Source: Hydrogenophilaceae bacterium (GTDB lineage: Bacteria; Pseudomonadota; Alphaproteobacteria; Caulobacterales; Aquidulcibacteraceae). Taken from it: a stretch of DNA of 64,000 nucleotides. A program made the position numbers and the translations under genes. Numbering within the stretch: position 1 is the first letter of the stretch; the number at the start of each line of letters is the position of its first letter. Below are positions 9,101 through 21,706 of the stretch, one piece after another. Below the pieces are notes generated by a model. That model was not told the origin of the DNA. It searched no databases and saw nothing but the letters and a program-made list of their open reading frames with translations. The stretch covers positions 1 to 64,000 of the forward strand of contig JACAEE010000034.1 in the NCBI GenBank assembly GCA_013389015.1. The letters run 5' to 3'.

Positions 9101-11146
9101 GCCGCGCGCCGCCACGCGCGCGCCGTTGGCGTTGACGGCGATGACGTCGAAATTGGCCGTTCCGTTGTGCCTGACGGCGCGATTGTCGAAGCGCTGGCGC
9201 ACGCCAAGATAGCGGTTTGAGAGCCGCACGGGCGCGGAAAAGCTCTCGCGCACCACGCGCCCGCCCGGATCTTGCACGCTCGCCACCAGCCGCGCGCGCA
9301 GCGGCAGCGTCGTCTGCGGCGGATCGTCGATGCCGGCGATGATCTGCGCGTGGCCGTCGCCGTCCGTCGTCGTTTCCGGGAGCTGGAAGAACCGCTCCTC
9401 GAAGCTCTCATCCTCGACGCCGAACGTGTACTGGCGGAAGCTCGGGAACGGGTTCGGATCAATCTGCAGGCGGCCCTCCGCCGTCACCTGCAGCCCGGAG
9501 CCCGGCGCGCCATAGAGGAAGTCGGCTTGCACGTCGATGGCGCGGCGCTGCGACCCGATGATCGGCGTCTCATCCGCGGTGATCTGGACGCGCAGACGCT
9601 GCGGCACGAAGTCTTCGATCGACCACGACGTCTGCCCCGCCGCTTGCTCCTGCCCGTCGACGATGAGTTCGGCGCGCCAGACCCCGCGCGGCGCGCCGCG
9701 GTCCATCGCGATGTTCCTGGCGACGCCGCCGGCGCGCTCGGCCGCGTTCAGGCGCAGCCGCCGCGCTTCGGTGCCGTTCGGGCGATAGACGACGAGCGTG
9801 GACGGCCGGTCCGAGATGGCGCGCCCGGCGATGTCGCGGATGAGGCCCATCAGGCGCACGGTCTCGCCAGGGCGATAGATTCCGCGCTCGGTGTAGAGGA
9901 ACGCGTCGATGTCGCCCGGCGGGGTGCGCCCGTCGATGCCGCGTTCCGAAAGGTCGAGCGCGCCGGTGTCGAGATCGAGCGCGGCGAAATCGCCGTCGCG
10001 GCTGTACGCCATCACGTAGCGCGGCCGCGCCGGCCCTTCGCCTTCGGTCAGCGCACGGCCGAACCGGACATGGCCGTTGGAATCGGTCTGCGCGCGCGCC
10101 AATTCGTCATTGTTCTGCGCGATCAGCGTAAGCGTGACGCCGCTCATCGTGTCGGCGCTGGAAAGCCCGCGCACCACGACGTCAAGCCCGTCCGCGCCGG
10201 TGAAGGTCTGCAGCGCCATGTCGGTGTACATGATCCAGCGATAGGCGCCGGCCGGGCGGTCGGTGTCGCCGCCGGTCTGGCCCGCGCCCGGCGTGCCGTC
10301 GATCAGGCGCACGACGTACGCGCCCGGTCGGCGGTCCTCCAGAACCGCGCCGAGCGGAAAGACCGTCGTGACCGCCTGATTGCGCCGCTCGCGGGCGCGC
10401 GCGACGTCGATCTCGCCTTCATAGACCTTCACGCCGACGTCGGAGGCTTCGTATTCGAGCGACCAATAGCCGTAGCCGCCTTCCTCGATGATCTCCCCGA
10501 CATTGAGCCCGCGCTGCGAGAGGATCCTGTCGTTCACACGCAGCACCTGGATCTTGATCGTCGAGACATTGACCGTCTCGATGGCGAGCCCATCGGCTTC
10601 GCTGCGCGGCAGGATCACGCCGTCGCCGACGAAGCCGACATAGGCCGGCCGGTCGCCGAACGAGAGCGTGAAGGTCTCGTCGCGCGCCGTGCGCTCGCCG
10701 CTGGTGGACAGGAGGCCTCGGCGGATGGTGACCTGGCGGTCCGGTTCGAAGGGCAGGCCCGAAAGGCACATCAGCGTATCCGACGCCTCGACCTGCACCT
10801 GCGCTTCGGGCTCGATCACGAGATAGTCGCGCAGATTGATGTCGCCGCCGGCGGCGATCGGCTTGGTGAATTCGAGGCACGCACGCGGCGTGGCCGTCGA
10901 CGTGTCGATGCGCACATTCATGAACGCCATGCCGGCGGGGCGATCCGCCGGCGCGCGCGGCTCGTCGGCGGCGCGGATCGGGTCGGGGCCCTGGAGCGCC
11001 ATCGCGGAAAGCGGCGCCGGTCCACGCGCGCCGCCGGTGAGCGCCATGCTGCCGACCGCCCCGCCCCACACGCCGACCAGCAGGAAAAGCCCGCAGGCGA
11101 TGATCCAGTTGGCGTTTGCGGTCACGAATTGTTTGAATTTGTCCAC
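6164..11146 (-). CDS. yfhM: bacterial alpha-2-macroglobulin (MG2/thioester domain protein)
   Basis: GTG start: [25 protein letters not shown]...; [22 protein letters not shown] thioester region; directly upstream of pbpC. Confidence 0.88.
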   Translation of the reverse strand: MDKFKQFVTANANWIIACGLFLLVGVWGGAVGSMALTGGARGPAPLSAMALQGPDPIRAADEPRAPADRPAGMAFMNVRIDTSTATPRACLEFTKPIAAGGDINLRDYLVIEPEAQVQVEASDTLMCLSGLPFEPDRQVTIRRGLLSTSGERTARDETFTLSFGDRPAYVGFVGDGVILPRSEADGLAIETVNVSTIKIQVLRVNDRILSQRGLNVGEIIEEGGYGYWSLEYEASDVGVKVYEGEIDVARARERRNQAVTTVFPLGAVLEDRRPGAYVVRLIDGTPGAGQTGGDTDRPAGAYRWIMYTDMALQTFTGADGLDVVVRGLSSADTMSGVTLTLIAQNNDELARAQTDSNGHVRFGRALTEGEGPARPRYVMAYSRDGDFAALDLDTGALDLSERGIDGRTPPGDIDAFLYTERGIYRPGETVRLMGLIRDIAGRAISDRPSTLVVYRPNGTEARRLRLNAAERAGGVARNIAMDRGAPRGVWRAELIVDGQEQAAGQTSWSIEDFVPQRLRVQITADETPIIGSQRRAIDVQADFLYGAPGSGLQVTAEGRLQIDPNPFPSFRQYTFGVEDESFEERFFQLPETTTDGDGHAQIIAGIDDPPQTTLPLRARLVASVQDPGGRVVRESFSAPVRLSNRYLGVRQRFDNRAVRHNGTANFDVIAVNANGARVAARGVSWTLVREDWSYDWYLDNGRWRWRRTGRDVPIAGGTTDIAANAPVRISRGGLDHGSYRLIVRDGQGAETSSRFYAGWGGGEDSDTPDMVTVAGPSEPVRAGRRADIQIRAPYAGEAQVVVATDRVLSMRTVSVAAEGATISLPVEESWGGGAYVLVTVMTPRDPANLPVPRRAIGVTYVPVDTGSRTMEVAVGEGLGVVRPRQTINVPIAIENMPRGETVNVMLAAVDEGILQLTKYESPNPSEHFFGRRALGVLVRDDYGRLLNPNLGAPSRPRQGGDSLGGEGLTVVPTKTVSLFTNAYEVGRNGRVTVPLDVPDFNGRLRIMAVAWSNSAVGEGEHALVVRDPVVAELVLPRFLAPGDEALATLTVDNVEGAAGTYQTAFAATGAARTTAQAERMRLQRRQRGTARVAITAPAAGLGQVQLTLTGPAGFERVVREYSIQARAPYLPITETQIEEQAPNVSYRPPTDVLARFAPREGSLVVSYSALAGLDPAPLLAQLERYPYGCTEQLVSTSMPLLYFNAVAQAVGRAQDQRLRRRVQDAITRILDRQGADGAIGLWRANDASSTPWVGAYAVDFLVRAKAQGYIVPDAALELAYAALRRVARLNDFAGVAYDFEVYRWPGSNDTEELLRSRSAAYALYVLAKAGQADIGQLRYFHDTPLRNEPSPLARAQIGAALAHLGDRARARNAFRLAEQAIGYENTGDWYQTPLRDLTGVIALAAEAGETATVSRLRARLTRMEREPEAMMTQEQAQTLLAVNALSRAAGPVNVSLNGAAGAGRRVTADAAQLARGLVFRNDGRGAVWRTLTLQGPPREAPPAVSAGYSLDKTVYTLDGRVANLGELRQGDRVIVSISGQPAGVRMFPTVLVDLLPAGLEIESVLGPQDGVQPDYYGGGQRNGPFAFLGVISYARIAEARDDRFVAAADIRNTSFRFAYVARAVTAGSFTMPPAQVEDMYRPGVYARTSVGRIAIAPPGG

Positions 11147-11341
11147 CGCCGCCTCCCTCGCGCCGCCGCGCTGGCTTCGGCGCGAGCTTTGCCCGACCTC
11201 CAGGCGGCCTTCAAGTTCGGCCATGACACTTTGGCAAGATTTGGCATGACGCCGCGTCTCGGCGGCGCCTGAGCGGTTGCGCCGAACCCGGACGAACCGC
11301 CGAGATTGCGCGCGCAGGGCAGCCGGGCGCATGGTGCGCTC

Positions 11342-12559
11342 ATGTCTGACGCCGCTTCCCTCGACGCCGCCGACCCCTTGCGCCGGTTCCGCGACGCCTT
11401 CGAGCTGCCGCGCGGAATCGTCTATCTCGCGGGCCACTCGTTGGGGCCGGTATCGAAAGCCGTCGTCGCCCGCGTCGCTCAGGCGGTGCAGAACGAATGG
11501 GGCCACGGGCTCGTCGGCGCCTGGAACACGGCCGACTGGATCGGCGCGCCGCAGCGCCTGGGCGCCAAGATCGCGCCGCTGATCGGCGCGCGGTCGGACG
11601 AAGTGATCGTCGCCGATTCCGTCTCGGTCAATCTGTTCAAGCTGGCTGGCGCGCTCTTGGCCGCCGCGCCGGGGCGCAAGGCCATCCTCGTCGAGGGCGG
11701 CGAGTTCCCCACCGACATGCATATCGCTCAGGGCCTCGCGGCGCTCGCCCGCGCCAAGGTCCGCTTCGCCAGGAAGGGAACGCTCGCCGAGCGCATCGAC
11801 GCGCGCACCGGCGTGATCATCGTCTCGCACGTGCACTACCGTGACGCGTCCGTGCGCGACATGGCGGCGCTGACCGCCCAGGCGCACGCCGCCGGCGCCG
11901 AGATCGTGTGGGATCTCTCCCACTCGGTCGGCGCCATCGACGTCGATCTGGCCGGCGCCGGGGCCCGCTTCGCGGTGGGCTGCACCTACAAATATCTCAA
12001 CGGAGGCCCCGGCGGCCCCGCCTTCCTCTATGTCGCGCGCGACCATCAGGAGCGCCTCGCCAACCCGATCTCCGGCTGGCTCGGCCATGCCGATCCGTTC
12101 GCCTTCGCCGATCGCTACGAGCCCGCGCCCGGCGCGCAGCGCTTCGTCTCCGGCACGCCCCCGATCCTCGCCTACGCCGCGCTCGAAGCGGCTCTCGACC
12201 TCATGGCCGAGGCCCCGGGCGCCTTGCGCCGGGCGAAATCGCAGGCGCTGTCCGAGCGCTTCCTCGCCCGCGTCTTCGCCAAGAAGCGCCCCGGCCTCCA
12301 GCTGATCAGCCCAGCCGATCCCGCCCGGCGCGGCGGTCACGTCACGCTGAAACACAAGGACGCCTACGCCGTCGTCAAGGCGCTGATCGCGCGCGGCGTG
12401 ATCGGCGACTTCCGCGCGCCCGACGCCATGCGCTTCGCCTTCCCCGCCCTAACGCTGACCTATGGTGAAGCCGACGCGGCGGCGGACGCGCTGATCGAGG
12501 TGCTCAAAACCGGCGTCTATCGCGATCCGGCCTTCACAGTTTCCGCCAAGGTGACTTGA
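11342..12559 (+). CDS. kynU: kynureninase
   Basis: LPRGIVYLAGHSLGPVSKAV...VDLAGAGARFAVGCTYKYLNGGPGGPAFLYV...GHADPFAF PLP-enzyme pattern. Confidence 0.88.
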   Translation: MSDAASLDAADPLRRFRDAFELPRGIVYLAGHSLGPVSKAVVARVAQAVQNEWGHGLVGAWNTADWIGAPQRLGAKIAPLIGARSDEVIVADSVSVNLFKLAGALLAAAPGRKAILVEGGEFPTDMHIAQGLAALARAKVRFARKGTLAERIDARTGVIIVSHVHYRDASVRDMAALTAQAHAAGAEIVWDLSHSVGAIDVDLAGAGARFAVGCTYKYLNGGPGGPAFLYVARDHQERLANPISGWLGHADPFAFADRYEPAPGAQRFVSGTPPILAYAALEAALDLMAEAPGALRRAKSQALSERFLARVFAKKRPGLQLISPADPARRGGHVTLKHKDAYAVVKALIARGVIGDFRAPDAMRFAFPALTLTYGEADAAADALIEVLKTGVYRDPAFTVSAKVT

Positions 12560-12612
12560 CGCTCCTGTCACGCTCTTCTTCTTAGGCGCAACGAGAAAAC
12601 GAGGAGGACGTC

Positions 12613-14370
12613 TTGGGCGCAGTCGAACAAGCGCCGGCTCAGGCCGGCTTTCCCGCGATGTCGATCGCGCAAGCCCACGCGCTGCTCAATCAGCCGGGCA
12701 GCCCGTTCGAGGTCGAGGAGCGTGAGATCCGGGGCGTTCGCCTGAAGACCTGGAAGAACGCGCCGCCGACCTTGCGCGAACTCTTCGCCGCCACAGCCCA
12801 ATGGCCCGACCGGGATCACCTCGTCTACGAGAACGAGCGCGTCACCTTTCGCGCCCTGAACAACGCCGTCGCCAAGCTCGCCGCCCAGCTCGCCGCCGAC
12901 GGCGTCCGCAAGGGCGACCGCGTCGCCATCATTATGCGCAACGTCCCGGAATGGCCGGTCGCATTCTGGGCCTGCGTGCATCTGGGCGCCATCGCCACGC
13001 CGCTCAATGCGTGGTGGACGGGGCCGGAGCTCGAATACGGCCTCACCGATTCCGGGGCCAAGATCGCGATCGTCGATTCCGAGCGGTGGGAGCGCATGCG
13101 CGAGCACGTCGACGCCTGTCCCGCCCTGACCAAGGTCTATGTCTCGCGCCTCTCCGATGACGTCGCCGACCCGCGCGTCACGCGCCTGGAGAGCATCATC
13201 GGCGGCCCTAACGACTACGCCGCGATCCCTGCAGCGCCTCTGCCGCAGACTCCGCTCGATCCCGACGATGATGCGGTGATCTTCTACACCTCGGGCACCA
13301 CCGGAAAGCCCAAGGGGGCGATCATCACCCATCGCAACATCATCTCCAACATCTTCAACGCCATGAACGCGCAGGCGCGCGCCTTCCTGCGCCGCGGCGA
13401 AGCGCCCCCTGCGCCCGATCCGCAGGCGCCGCAGAAAGCCGTGCTGCTCTCGGTGCCGTTCTTCCACGCGACCGGCTGCTTCGCCGTGCTGTGCCCCCAC
13501 GCCATGAGCGGCGGCAAGATCGTGCTGCAGCGCCGCTGGGACGTGGATGCGGCGCTGCCACTGATCGAGAAGGAGCGCATCAACCAAGCCGGCGGCGTGC
13601 CCACGATCGCCTGGCAGATTCTCGAGCATCCGAAGTTCAACGACTACGATCTCTCCTCGCTGGAGACGATCTCCTATGGCGGGGCGCCCTCGGCGCCGGA
13701 GCTTGTGCGCCGCATCCGCGAGCGCTTCCCGCAAGCCAAGCCCGGCCAGGGCTGGGGCATGACCGAAACCTCCGCCACCGCAACCAGCAATTTCGCGGAA
13801 GACTATGAGCGCAAGCCCGCAAGCTGCGGCGTGCCGTCCTTGACCGGCGAAGCCAAGGTCGTCGGCCCGGACGGACGGACGCTCGGCCCCGACGAAGTCG
13901 GCGAACTCTGGTATCGCGGCCCGATCGTCGTGCGCGGCTATTGGCAAAAGCCGCAGGCGACGGCCGAGACTTTCGTCGATGGCTGGGTGAAGACCGGCGA
14001 TCTCGCGCGCATCGACGAGGAAGGCTTCATCTATATCGTCGACCGCGCCAAGGACATGCTGATCCGCGGCGGCGAAAACATCTATTGCGTGGAAGTGGAG
14101 AACGCCCTCTACGACCACCCGGCCGTGATGGACGCCGCGGTCATCGGCCTGCCGCACAAGACGCTCGGCGAAGAACCCGCGGCGGTGGTGACGCTCAAGC
14201 CAGAGATGCACGCCGACGAACAGGAGCTGCGCCACTGGGTCTCCCAGCGTCTCGCCGCGTTCAAGGTCCCCGTGCGCATCGCGTTCTGGCCGGAGACGCT
14301 GCCGCGAAACGCCAACGGCAAGATCATGAAGCCGGAGCTGAAGAAGGCGTTCCCCGACGCGTTCGGCTAA
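12613..14370 (+). CDS. AMP-binding long-chain acyl-CoA synthetase
   Basis: VIFYTSGTTGKPKGAIITHRN, GWGMTETSA, KTGDLARIDEEGFIYIVDRAKDMLIRGGENIY, NANGKIMKPELK. Confidence 0.92.
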   Translation: MGAVEQAPAQAGFPAMSIAQAHALLNQPGSPFEVEEREIRGVRLKTWKNAPPTLRELFAATAQWPDRDHLVYENERVTFRALNNAVAKLAAQLAADGVRKGDRVAIIMRNVPEWPVAFWACVHLGAIATPLNAWWTGPELEYGLTDSGAKIAIVDSERWERMREHVDACPALTKVYVSRLSDDVADPRVTRLESIIGGPNDYAAIPAAPLPQTPLDPDDDAVIFYTSGTTGKPKGAIITHRNIISNIFNAMNAQARAFLRRGEAPPAPDPQAPQKAVLLSVPFFHATGCFAVLCPHAMSGGKIVLQRRWDVDAALPLIEKERINQAGGVPTIAWQILEHPKFNDYDLSSLETISYGGAPSAPELVRRIRERFPQAKPGQGWGMTETSATATSNFAEDYERKPASCGVPSLTGEAKVVGPDGRTLGPDEVGELWYRGPIVVRGYWQKPQATAETFVDGWVKTGDLARIDEEGFIYIVDRAKDMLIRGGENIYCVEVENALYDHPAVMDAAVIGLPHKTLGEEPAAVVTLKPEMHADEQELRHWVSQRLAAFKVPVRIAFWPETLPRNANGKIMKPELKKAFPDAFG

Positions 14371-14506
14371 GGCCTTGCTCCCTCGCTCACGGGATCGAGA
14401 ATCGCGGCTATGGATGGGGGCGACTGAACTCGCGCTTCCCGGCGGCGGCCAAATTCGGCTCTATCAGCCGCTACACCCCGGCGCGATCAAGGTGTAAGAC
14501 GACCAC

Positions 14507-15280
14507 ATGGTCCTGCTCATCGAACGCGACGGCCCGGTCGCCGTCGTGACGCTCAATCGCCCCGAAGCCATGAACGCGCTGTCGCGCGAACTGCGCGCCG
14601 CCATCGCGCGTGCGTTCAAGGAACTTGATCACGACGAGAGCGTCCGCGCCATCGTGCTGACCGGCGCCGGCAAGGCGTTCACCGCAGGCCTCGATCTCAA
14701 GGAGCTGGCGAGCGGCGGCCGCGTGGTGGAGGACGCCAATCCCACGGACCACGACCGCGATCCCGTCCGTGCGCTGACGAAATGCCGAAAGCCGATCATC
14801 GGCGCGATCAATGGCGCCGCCATCACCGGCGGGTTCGAGATCGCGCTGGCCTGCGACATCCTCTACGCCTCCACCAACGCCCGCTTCGCCGACACCCACG
14901 CGCGCGTCGGCATCCTGCCCGGCTGGGGGCTCTCCCAAAAGCTCTCCCGCCTCGTCGGCATTCATCGCGCCAAGGAGATCTCGCTCTCCGGCAATTTCAT
15001 CGATGCGGAAACCGCGCGCGATTGGGGCCTCGTCAATCGCGTGTTCGAGCCGGCCGAGCTGCTGCCCGCCGCGATCAAGCTCGCCCAGGACATCGCGACC
15101 GTGCCGGCCGACAAGGTCGAAGCCTATAAGCGCCTGATCGACGACGGCTTCGGCATGAAGTTCGAGAAGGCGCTGAAATACGAAACCAAGTTCACCGCAT
15201 CGCTGAACGCCGCCGTTACTGCGGACTCAATCGCCGAGGCCCGCGAAACCGTAATGGCCCGCGGCCGCAAGCAGAAATAG
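14507..15280 (+). CDS. enoyl-CoA hydratase/isomerase
   Basis: VAVVTLNRPEAMNALSRELR...AAITGGFEIALACDILYASTNARFADTHARVGILPGWG. Confidence 0.92.
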   Translation: MVLLIERDGPVAVVTLNRPEAMNALSRELRAAIARAFKELDHDESVRAIVLTGAGKAFTAGLDLKELASGGRVVEDANPTDHDRDPVRALTKCRKPIIGAINGAAITGGFEIALACDILYASTNARFADTHARVGILPGWGLSQKLSRLVGIHRAKEISLSGNFIDAETARDWGLVNRVFEPAELLPAAIKLAQDIATVPADKVEAYKRLIDDGFGMKFEKALKYETKFTASLNAAVTADSIAEARETVMARGRKQK

Positions 15281-15281
15281 C

Positions 15282-15767
15282 TTACGGCTGTTCCTCGCCC
15301 CTCAAGGGCGGAATCGCCTGCCAATCGACCCCGAGTTCGGCGAGCCGCTGGACATAGCGCAGCACCGCGCGATGGCCCTCCTCCAGGAGGTGCTGCGCGA
15401 ACGGATTGTCGAGCTCCTGGGTGATCCGCACGCGGTCCTCTTCATCCACACGCAGCACGCCCATTGCGGCCAGTTCGCTCGTCTTGCGGCGCACCGTCTC
15501 GCGCGGCAGCCCGAGCTTGTCGGCGATCATCCGTCGCGAAATCGAGCCGCGCACCGATTCGGGCGGCTTTGGCGCATGCAACACTTCACGCGGCGTCGCG
15601 GGATCGAGCACGAAGGGACGCATCGTCGCCTCGTTGACGCAGGCCACGATCAGCAGGCTCTCCAGATCGACCGGAAAGTACGTGCGCGCAGCGTGCACGA
15701 GGTCGAGCAACAGCTCACTGCCCGCGAAAGAGAGCGGCCGGACGTGCGGCGGCAATAGTTCGGTCAT
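15282..15767 (-). CDS. winged-helix DNA-binding regulator
   Basis: GSISRRMIADKLGLPRETVRRKTSELAAMGVLRVDEEDRVRI helix-turn-helix. Confidence 0.7.
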   Translation of the reverse strand: MTELLPPHVRPLSFAGSELLLDLVHAARTYFPVDLESLLIVACVNEATMRPFVLDPATPREVLHAPKPPESVRGSISRRMIADKLGLPRETVRRKTSELAAMGVLRVDEEDRVRITQELDNPFAQHLLEEGHRAVLRYVQRLAELGVDWQAIPPLRGEEQP

Positions 15768-15891
15768 GCGGCAATTCCCGAAGCTAGTGTGCCGAAACCC
15801 AGGCCAGGGTCAAACGCGCTCGGCAGCCGCGCGCGCGGCGACGAAGGCCACGGATTGACGCGCCCCGCCTTCATCGCGCTCTATCGCGGCC

Positions 15892-17274
15892 ATGACCTCT
15901 CCCGCCGGCGATGCGCCGAAGCCCGCCGCGCCGGAACGCCATATCTCCACCGCCTATGTGGTCATGCTTGCGGTCGGCATGGTCGTCGGCGCCGGCATCT
16001 TCAAGGCGCCGGCGGATGCGGCCGCCGCAGCCGGCTCGGTCGCCTGGCTCTACGCAGCCTGGATCGGCGCGGGCCTCCTCACCCTCGCGGGCGCGCTCTG
16101 CTACGCCGAACTCGCCGCCGCCTTCCCCAACGCCGGCGGCGACTACCACTTTCTCGGCCTCGCCTACGGCAAGCGCGTCGCGTTCCTGTTCGCCTGGGGC
16201 CGCTTCGCGATCATCAATTCCGGCTCGATCGCCTTCCTCGGCTTCGTGATCGGGGACTATCTGAACGCCGTGCCGCAGTTTCACTTGGGGCCCGACGGGC
16301 CTGCGCTCTACGCCGCCGCCGCCGTGCTGGCGCTGACGCTGTTCAATCTGCGCAACGCGCGCAAGGACGTGGCCGCGAAGTATTCCGTCACTGGTCTTGA
16401 AGTGGCCGGCCTTGCGATCATGGGCGCGGCTGCATTGTGGCTGGCGCTGCGCGGCGTCGCGCCGCTCACGCCCATCGCGCCCCTCGCCGCGCCGCCGCCG
16501 GGATCGTTGGGGCTCGCGCTCGTCTTCGCGCTGCTGGCCTATGGCGGCTGGAGCGAACTCGCCACCCTCTCCGCTGAAGTGAAGGACGCCAAGAACGGCA
16601 TGGCGCGCGCGCTCATCACCTCCACGCTCGTGGTCATGGCGCTTTATGTCTTGGTGAACTGGGCCTTCCTGCGCGGCTTGGGATTCGAGGGCCTGGCGAC
16701 GAGCGCCGCGCCCGCCGCCGATCTCATGGCCCGCGCCTTCGGCGCCAACGCAGCGCTGATCATCGCGCTCGCCGTCGCCTGCGCGGCGATCACCTCGATC
16801 AACGCCACCATCATCGTCGGCGCGCGCACGACCTACGCGGCCGCGCGCGACTTTCCCGCGCTCGGCGCGCTGGGGCGGTGGGACGCGGGGCGCGGCATCC
16901 CCGCCGCGGCCACCTGGACGCAAGGCGCGATGGGCCTGGCGCTCGTGGCCCTGGGCGCCTGGACGCGCAACGGCTTCCAGACGACGGTCGACTACACCTT
17001 CCCCGCCTTCTGGTTGTTCCTGAGCCTGAGCGGGATCGCGCTTATCGTCCTGCGCGTCACGCGCCGCGACGCGCCGCGCCCGTTCAGGACGCCGCTCTAT
17101 CCGCTGACGCCGATCCTCTTCGTCGCGTCGAGCCTCTACATGCTCTGGTCGAGCCTCGCCTATATCGCGAGCCTGCCCAACGCCCGCATCGGCGCCTGGG
17201 TGGGCGTCGGCGTGTTGGCGCTGGGAGTTGTCGCGCTCGTCATTGTGGAACGCAGCACGAAGCGCAGCGCCTAG
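15892..17274 (+). CDS. APC family amino acid permease
   Basis: HISTAYVVMLAVGMVVGAGIFKAPADAAAAAGSVAWLYAAWIGAGLLTLAGALCYAELAAAFPNAGGDYHFL. Confidence 0.9.
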   Translation: MTSPAGDAPKPAAPERHISTAYVVMLAVGMVVGAGIFKAPADAAAAAGSVAWLYAAWIGAGLLTLAGALCYAELAAAFPNAGGDYHFLGLAYGKRVAFLFAWGRFAIINSGSIAFLGFVIGDYLNAVPQFHLGPDGPALYAAAAVLALTLFNLRNARKDVAAKYSVTGLEVAGLAIMGAAALWLALRGVAPLTPIAPLAAPPPGSLGLALVFALLAYGGWSELATLSAEVKDAKNGMARALITSTLVVMALYVLVNWAFLRGLGFEGLATSAAPAADLMARAFGANAALIIALAVACAAITSINATIIVGARTTYAAARDFPALGALGRWDAGRGIPAAATWTQGAMGLALVALGAWTRNGFQTTVDYTFPAFWLFLSLSGIALIVLRVTRRDAPRPFRTPLYPLTPILFVASSLYMLWSSLAYIASLPNARIGAWVGVGVLALGVVALVIVERSTKRSA

Positions 17275-17275
17275 C

Positions 17276-17414
17276 TTTTTCCCTTCTCCCGCATGGGCGG
17301 AAGAAGGCGGCCCGAAGGGCCGGATGAGGGTGGGCGTCAGACATGAAACGCGCCCCCTCATCCGTCAGCTTCGCCGCCACCTTCTCCCCCTCGCGGGGGA
17401 GAAGGGGAACGAAA
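17276..17414. repeat. REP/BIME-like inverted hairpin pair
   Basis: CCCTTCTCCCGCATGGGCGGAAGAAGGCGGCCCGAAGGGCCGGATGAGGG ... CCCCTCATCCGTCAGCTTCGCCGCCACCTTCTCCCCCTCGCGGGGGAGAAGGGGA fill the convergent intergenic space. Confidence 0.7.
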
Positions 17415-17416
17415 CT

Positions 17417-18382
17417 TCAAAGATCCTTGAGCCATTCCACCAGCAGCGCGTTCACAGCCGCCGGCGCCTCCTGCTGCGTCCAGTGGCCGACGCCAGGCAG
17501 GATATGCGCGCCCCGCAGATCGGGAACCATCGGCTTCATCATCGCCACGATGTCGACGCCCGGAAACATTTTCAGCACCAGATCGCGCTCCCCGCCGATG
17601 AACAGCGCCGGCTGATCGATCGTCCGGGTACGGAACGGCGACAGGAACGCATGGTCGCGCCGGTGATTGCGGTAGCGGTTGAGCGGGCCGCGGAAGCCCG
17701 AACGCTCGAACTCGCCGACGAAATAGTCCTCATCGGCCTTCGTCAGCCAGGCGGGAAAGGGATCGGGGTTGGGCAAGCGGTGAAGCAGGGCGTCGCCGTG
17801 CTTCTTGTCCGGCGGCCACGTATTGTCCGGCGCTTCCCCGCAGATGGCGTAATAGAAACGGCGAAGGCCGTCGCGCACGTCGGCCTCGAGCTCCGCTTCC
17901 GCGACGCCCTCGGCCTGGAAATAGACCTGGTAGAAGAACCGCCCGTTCTTGGTGAAGACGGCCTCCGCCAGATCGAGCAGCGAGACCTCGCCCTGCGGCA
18001 CGTACGGCACCGAAAGCCCCGCCACCGCACGCACGCGCTCGGGAAACAGCAGCGCCGTGTTCCACGCGATCGGCGCGCCCCAATCGTGGCCCACGACCAC
18101 GGCCTTCCCGTTCGGCGAAAGCGCGGCGATCACGCCGGCGACGTCTTTCGTCAGCGTCTCCATGTCGTAGGCTTCGATCGCGTGCGGCTTGTCCGACCCG
18201 CCGTAGCCGCGCACATCGATGGCGCATGCGGTGAATCCCGCCTGCGCCACCGGCGCGAGCTGATGGCGCCACGAATACCAGCTCTCCGGGAAGCCGTGCA
18301 CGAACACGACCAGCGGCCCGCTCCCTTCGATCGCGGCGCGCACATTGATCCCGTTCGTCTCGATCATGCGGAAGCTCGGCAT
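17417..18382 (-). CDS. alpha/beta hydrolase (epoxide hydrolase-like)
   Basis: GPLVVFVHGFPESWYSWRHQLAPVAQAGFTACAIDVRGYGGSDKP...VVVGHDWGAPIAWNTALLFPERV. Confidence 0.9.
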   Translation of the reverse strand: MPSFRMIETNGINVRAAIEGSGPLVVFVHGFPESWYSWRHQLAPVAQAGFTACAIDVRGYGGSDKPHAIEAYDMETLTKDVAGVIAALSPNGKAVVVGHDWGAPIAWNTALLFPERVRAVAGLSVPYVPQGEVSLLDLAEAVFTKNGRFFYQVYFQAEGVAEAELEADVRDGLRRFYYAICGEAPDNTWPPDKKHGDALLHRLPNPDPFPAWLTKADEDYFVGEFERSGFRGPLNRYRNHRRDHAFLSPFRTRTIDQPALFIGGERDLVLKMFPGVDIVAMMKPMVPDLRGAHILPGVGHWTQQEAPAAVNALLVEWLKDL

Positions 18383-18439
18383 CGCAGGTTTCCTTCTTCT
18401 TGGACCGCGGCCTATCCAGGCCGCATGCGGAATGCTCGG

Positions 18440-19723
18440 TTAGCGCCGCAGATCGCTCGGCAGCGTCGGTTCGCTCAGCAGGCGCGCCATCGCGTCCCAA
18501 CGCGCCGCCGGATCATCGCCGGCCGCCGCCAGATGCGCCGCGACCCATTCCTCGCCGATCCCGTAATTGATGATGTAGCTGCGATAGTGCTCGGTGAAGC
18601 GCAAGGATTGATCGGCCCTGGCCCGCGACACCAGCTGATAGCGCTGGATCAGATCGAGCGCCGCATCGCGCGAAGCGATCTCGCCATCGAGCCACATCCG
18701 CCCGATCGTCATGCGCGCGCCCTGCAGGTCCTTCATCGCCGCGCGCAGCTCGGCGTAGGCCGGCGCCGATGCAGGATCGAGACCGGCAAGCGGAAACAGG
18801 ACGCGCGCCTCGAACTCCAGGCGCTCCGCGGCCGGGAACGTGAGATCGATGCCGGCGTTGCCTTCGCCTTCGGCGATGAACGAGATCGGCGAGAACAGGG
18901 GAAACACCGTGTTCTCCACCCAGCCGCGACCGCGCACGAGGCTGTATTCCAACAGCGTGTTGTGCGTGTGATGGCCCGGATAGCCTTCATGGCAACCAAG
19001 ATCGAGCGCGCGATCGATGAATACGGGAAAGTCGGTGTTGATCTGGATGAGGCTGTGCGCGCTTCCCTGATACCAATTGTAGCCCGACCAGCTCTGATTG
19101 GCGACGAATTCGAGCGTGAACGCTTCCTCCGCCGGGAGCGCGATGTGCTGCAGCGTGCGCCGCCGGCATTCCGCGATCGCGGCCTGCATCACCGCTTCGA
19201 GCCGGTCGCTTGGGATGGCGTAGCGGTCGCGAAACGCCTGCACGCGATCGGCCAGCGGCCCATCGCCCGGAACCAGCGCCTCGATCCGCGCCAGCACGGG
19301 ATCATAGGCGCTGAGCGGCTTGAGTTCAGGCGTCACGCCGAACAGCGCCTGCGCTTCGGTGGCGAACGGCGCGCGCGCCCCGCCGATCATGTCGATCCGG
19401 AATCGCGCCGCGACCAAGTGCGCGCGCAGAAAGTCGCGCCGCCGTTCAAGCATGGGTTCAGAAACGGTCGCGACGGCCAGCAGGGACAAGAGCCGATCCG
19501 CCTCCTCCGCCAGCGCCGGCAGCGCACGCGGCGCGGCCTCGGCCGCGGCCTTGATCGCGGGATCGCCGAAATAGGCGTCGATATAGCCGTCTTCGTGGGT
19601 CCCGATCTCGAGCTGCAGGCGCACATAATCGCGCGCGACGGCGTCGAGATCGGCGGGGTCGCTCCGCGGCGCCGAAGCGCACGCGGAGAGAACGAGGGCG
19701 AAGGCGAGGATCACAATGCGCAT
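18440..19723 (-). CDS. DUF885 family putative metallopeptidase lipoprotein
   Basis: MRIVILAFALVLSACASAP lipobox; GCHEGYPGHHTHN zinc-binding-like motif. Confidence 0.8.
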   Translation of the reverse strand: MRIVILAFALVLSACASAPRSDPADLDAVARDYVRLQLEIGTHEDGYIDAYFGDPAIKAAAEAAPRALPALAEEADRLLSLLAVATVSEPMLERRRDFLRAHLVAARFRIDMIGGARAPFATEAQALFGVTPELKPLSAYDPVLARIEALVPGDGPLADRVQAFRDRYAIPSDRLEAVMQAAIAECRRRTLQHIALPAEEAFTLEFVANQSWSGYNWYQGSAHSLIQINTDFPVFIDRALDLGCHEGYPGHHTHNTLLEYSLVRGRGWVENTVFPLFSPISFIAEGEGNAGIDLTFPAAERLEFEARVLFPLAGLDPASAPAYAELRAAMKDLQGARMTIGRMWLDGEIASRDAALDLIQRYQLVSRARADQSLRFTEHYRSYIINYGIGEEWVAAHLAAAGDDPAARWDAMARLLSEPTLPSDLRR

Positions 19724-19769
19724 GCCGCGGTTATGAAGCGCCGCATCCGTCCCCGCAATCGCTGGTCGA

Positions 19770-21510
<1,741 letters not shown>

Positions 21511-21706
21511 GTCTTTGCTCCGCTGAAGCGGCGCTTGCGCGCCATTGCGTCCCCAATACGCTGCGCACGCGCCGATGGATGGCTCGCGCGCCAGGCTCGC
21601 GCGTTCGTGATCAGGGCGGCGGCGTCCGTGGATAGCGGGCGCCCGCGCAGCGCGAATCGTCTAAAAGCGAGCGCTTGATCACGACCTCAGCGGGAAGGAG
21701 CGCGGC

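Noticed and set aside
11230-11246. Sigma54 promoter at TTTGGCAAGATTTGGCA
   Set aside because: GG to GC spacing is 9, not 10, and the -12 element is not TTGC.
11147-12355. N-terminal ~400 aa of the 2063-aa minus-strand ORF (6164..12355)
   Set aside because: It is antisense to kynU; the alpha-2-macroglobulin signal anchor begins at GTG 11146 ([19 protein letters not shown]). High-GC codon bias keeps antisense frames open.
12568-14235. 555-aa minus-strand ORF opposite the acyl-CoA synthetase
   Set aside because: Antisense artefact of GC-rich third positions; the plus strand has clear AMP-binding motifs.
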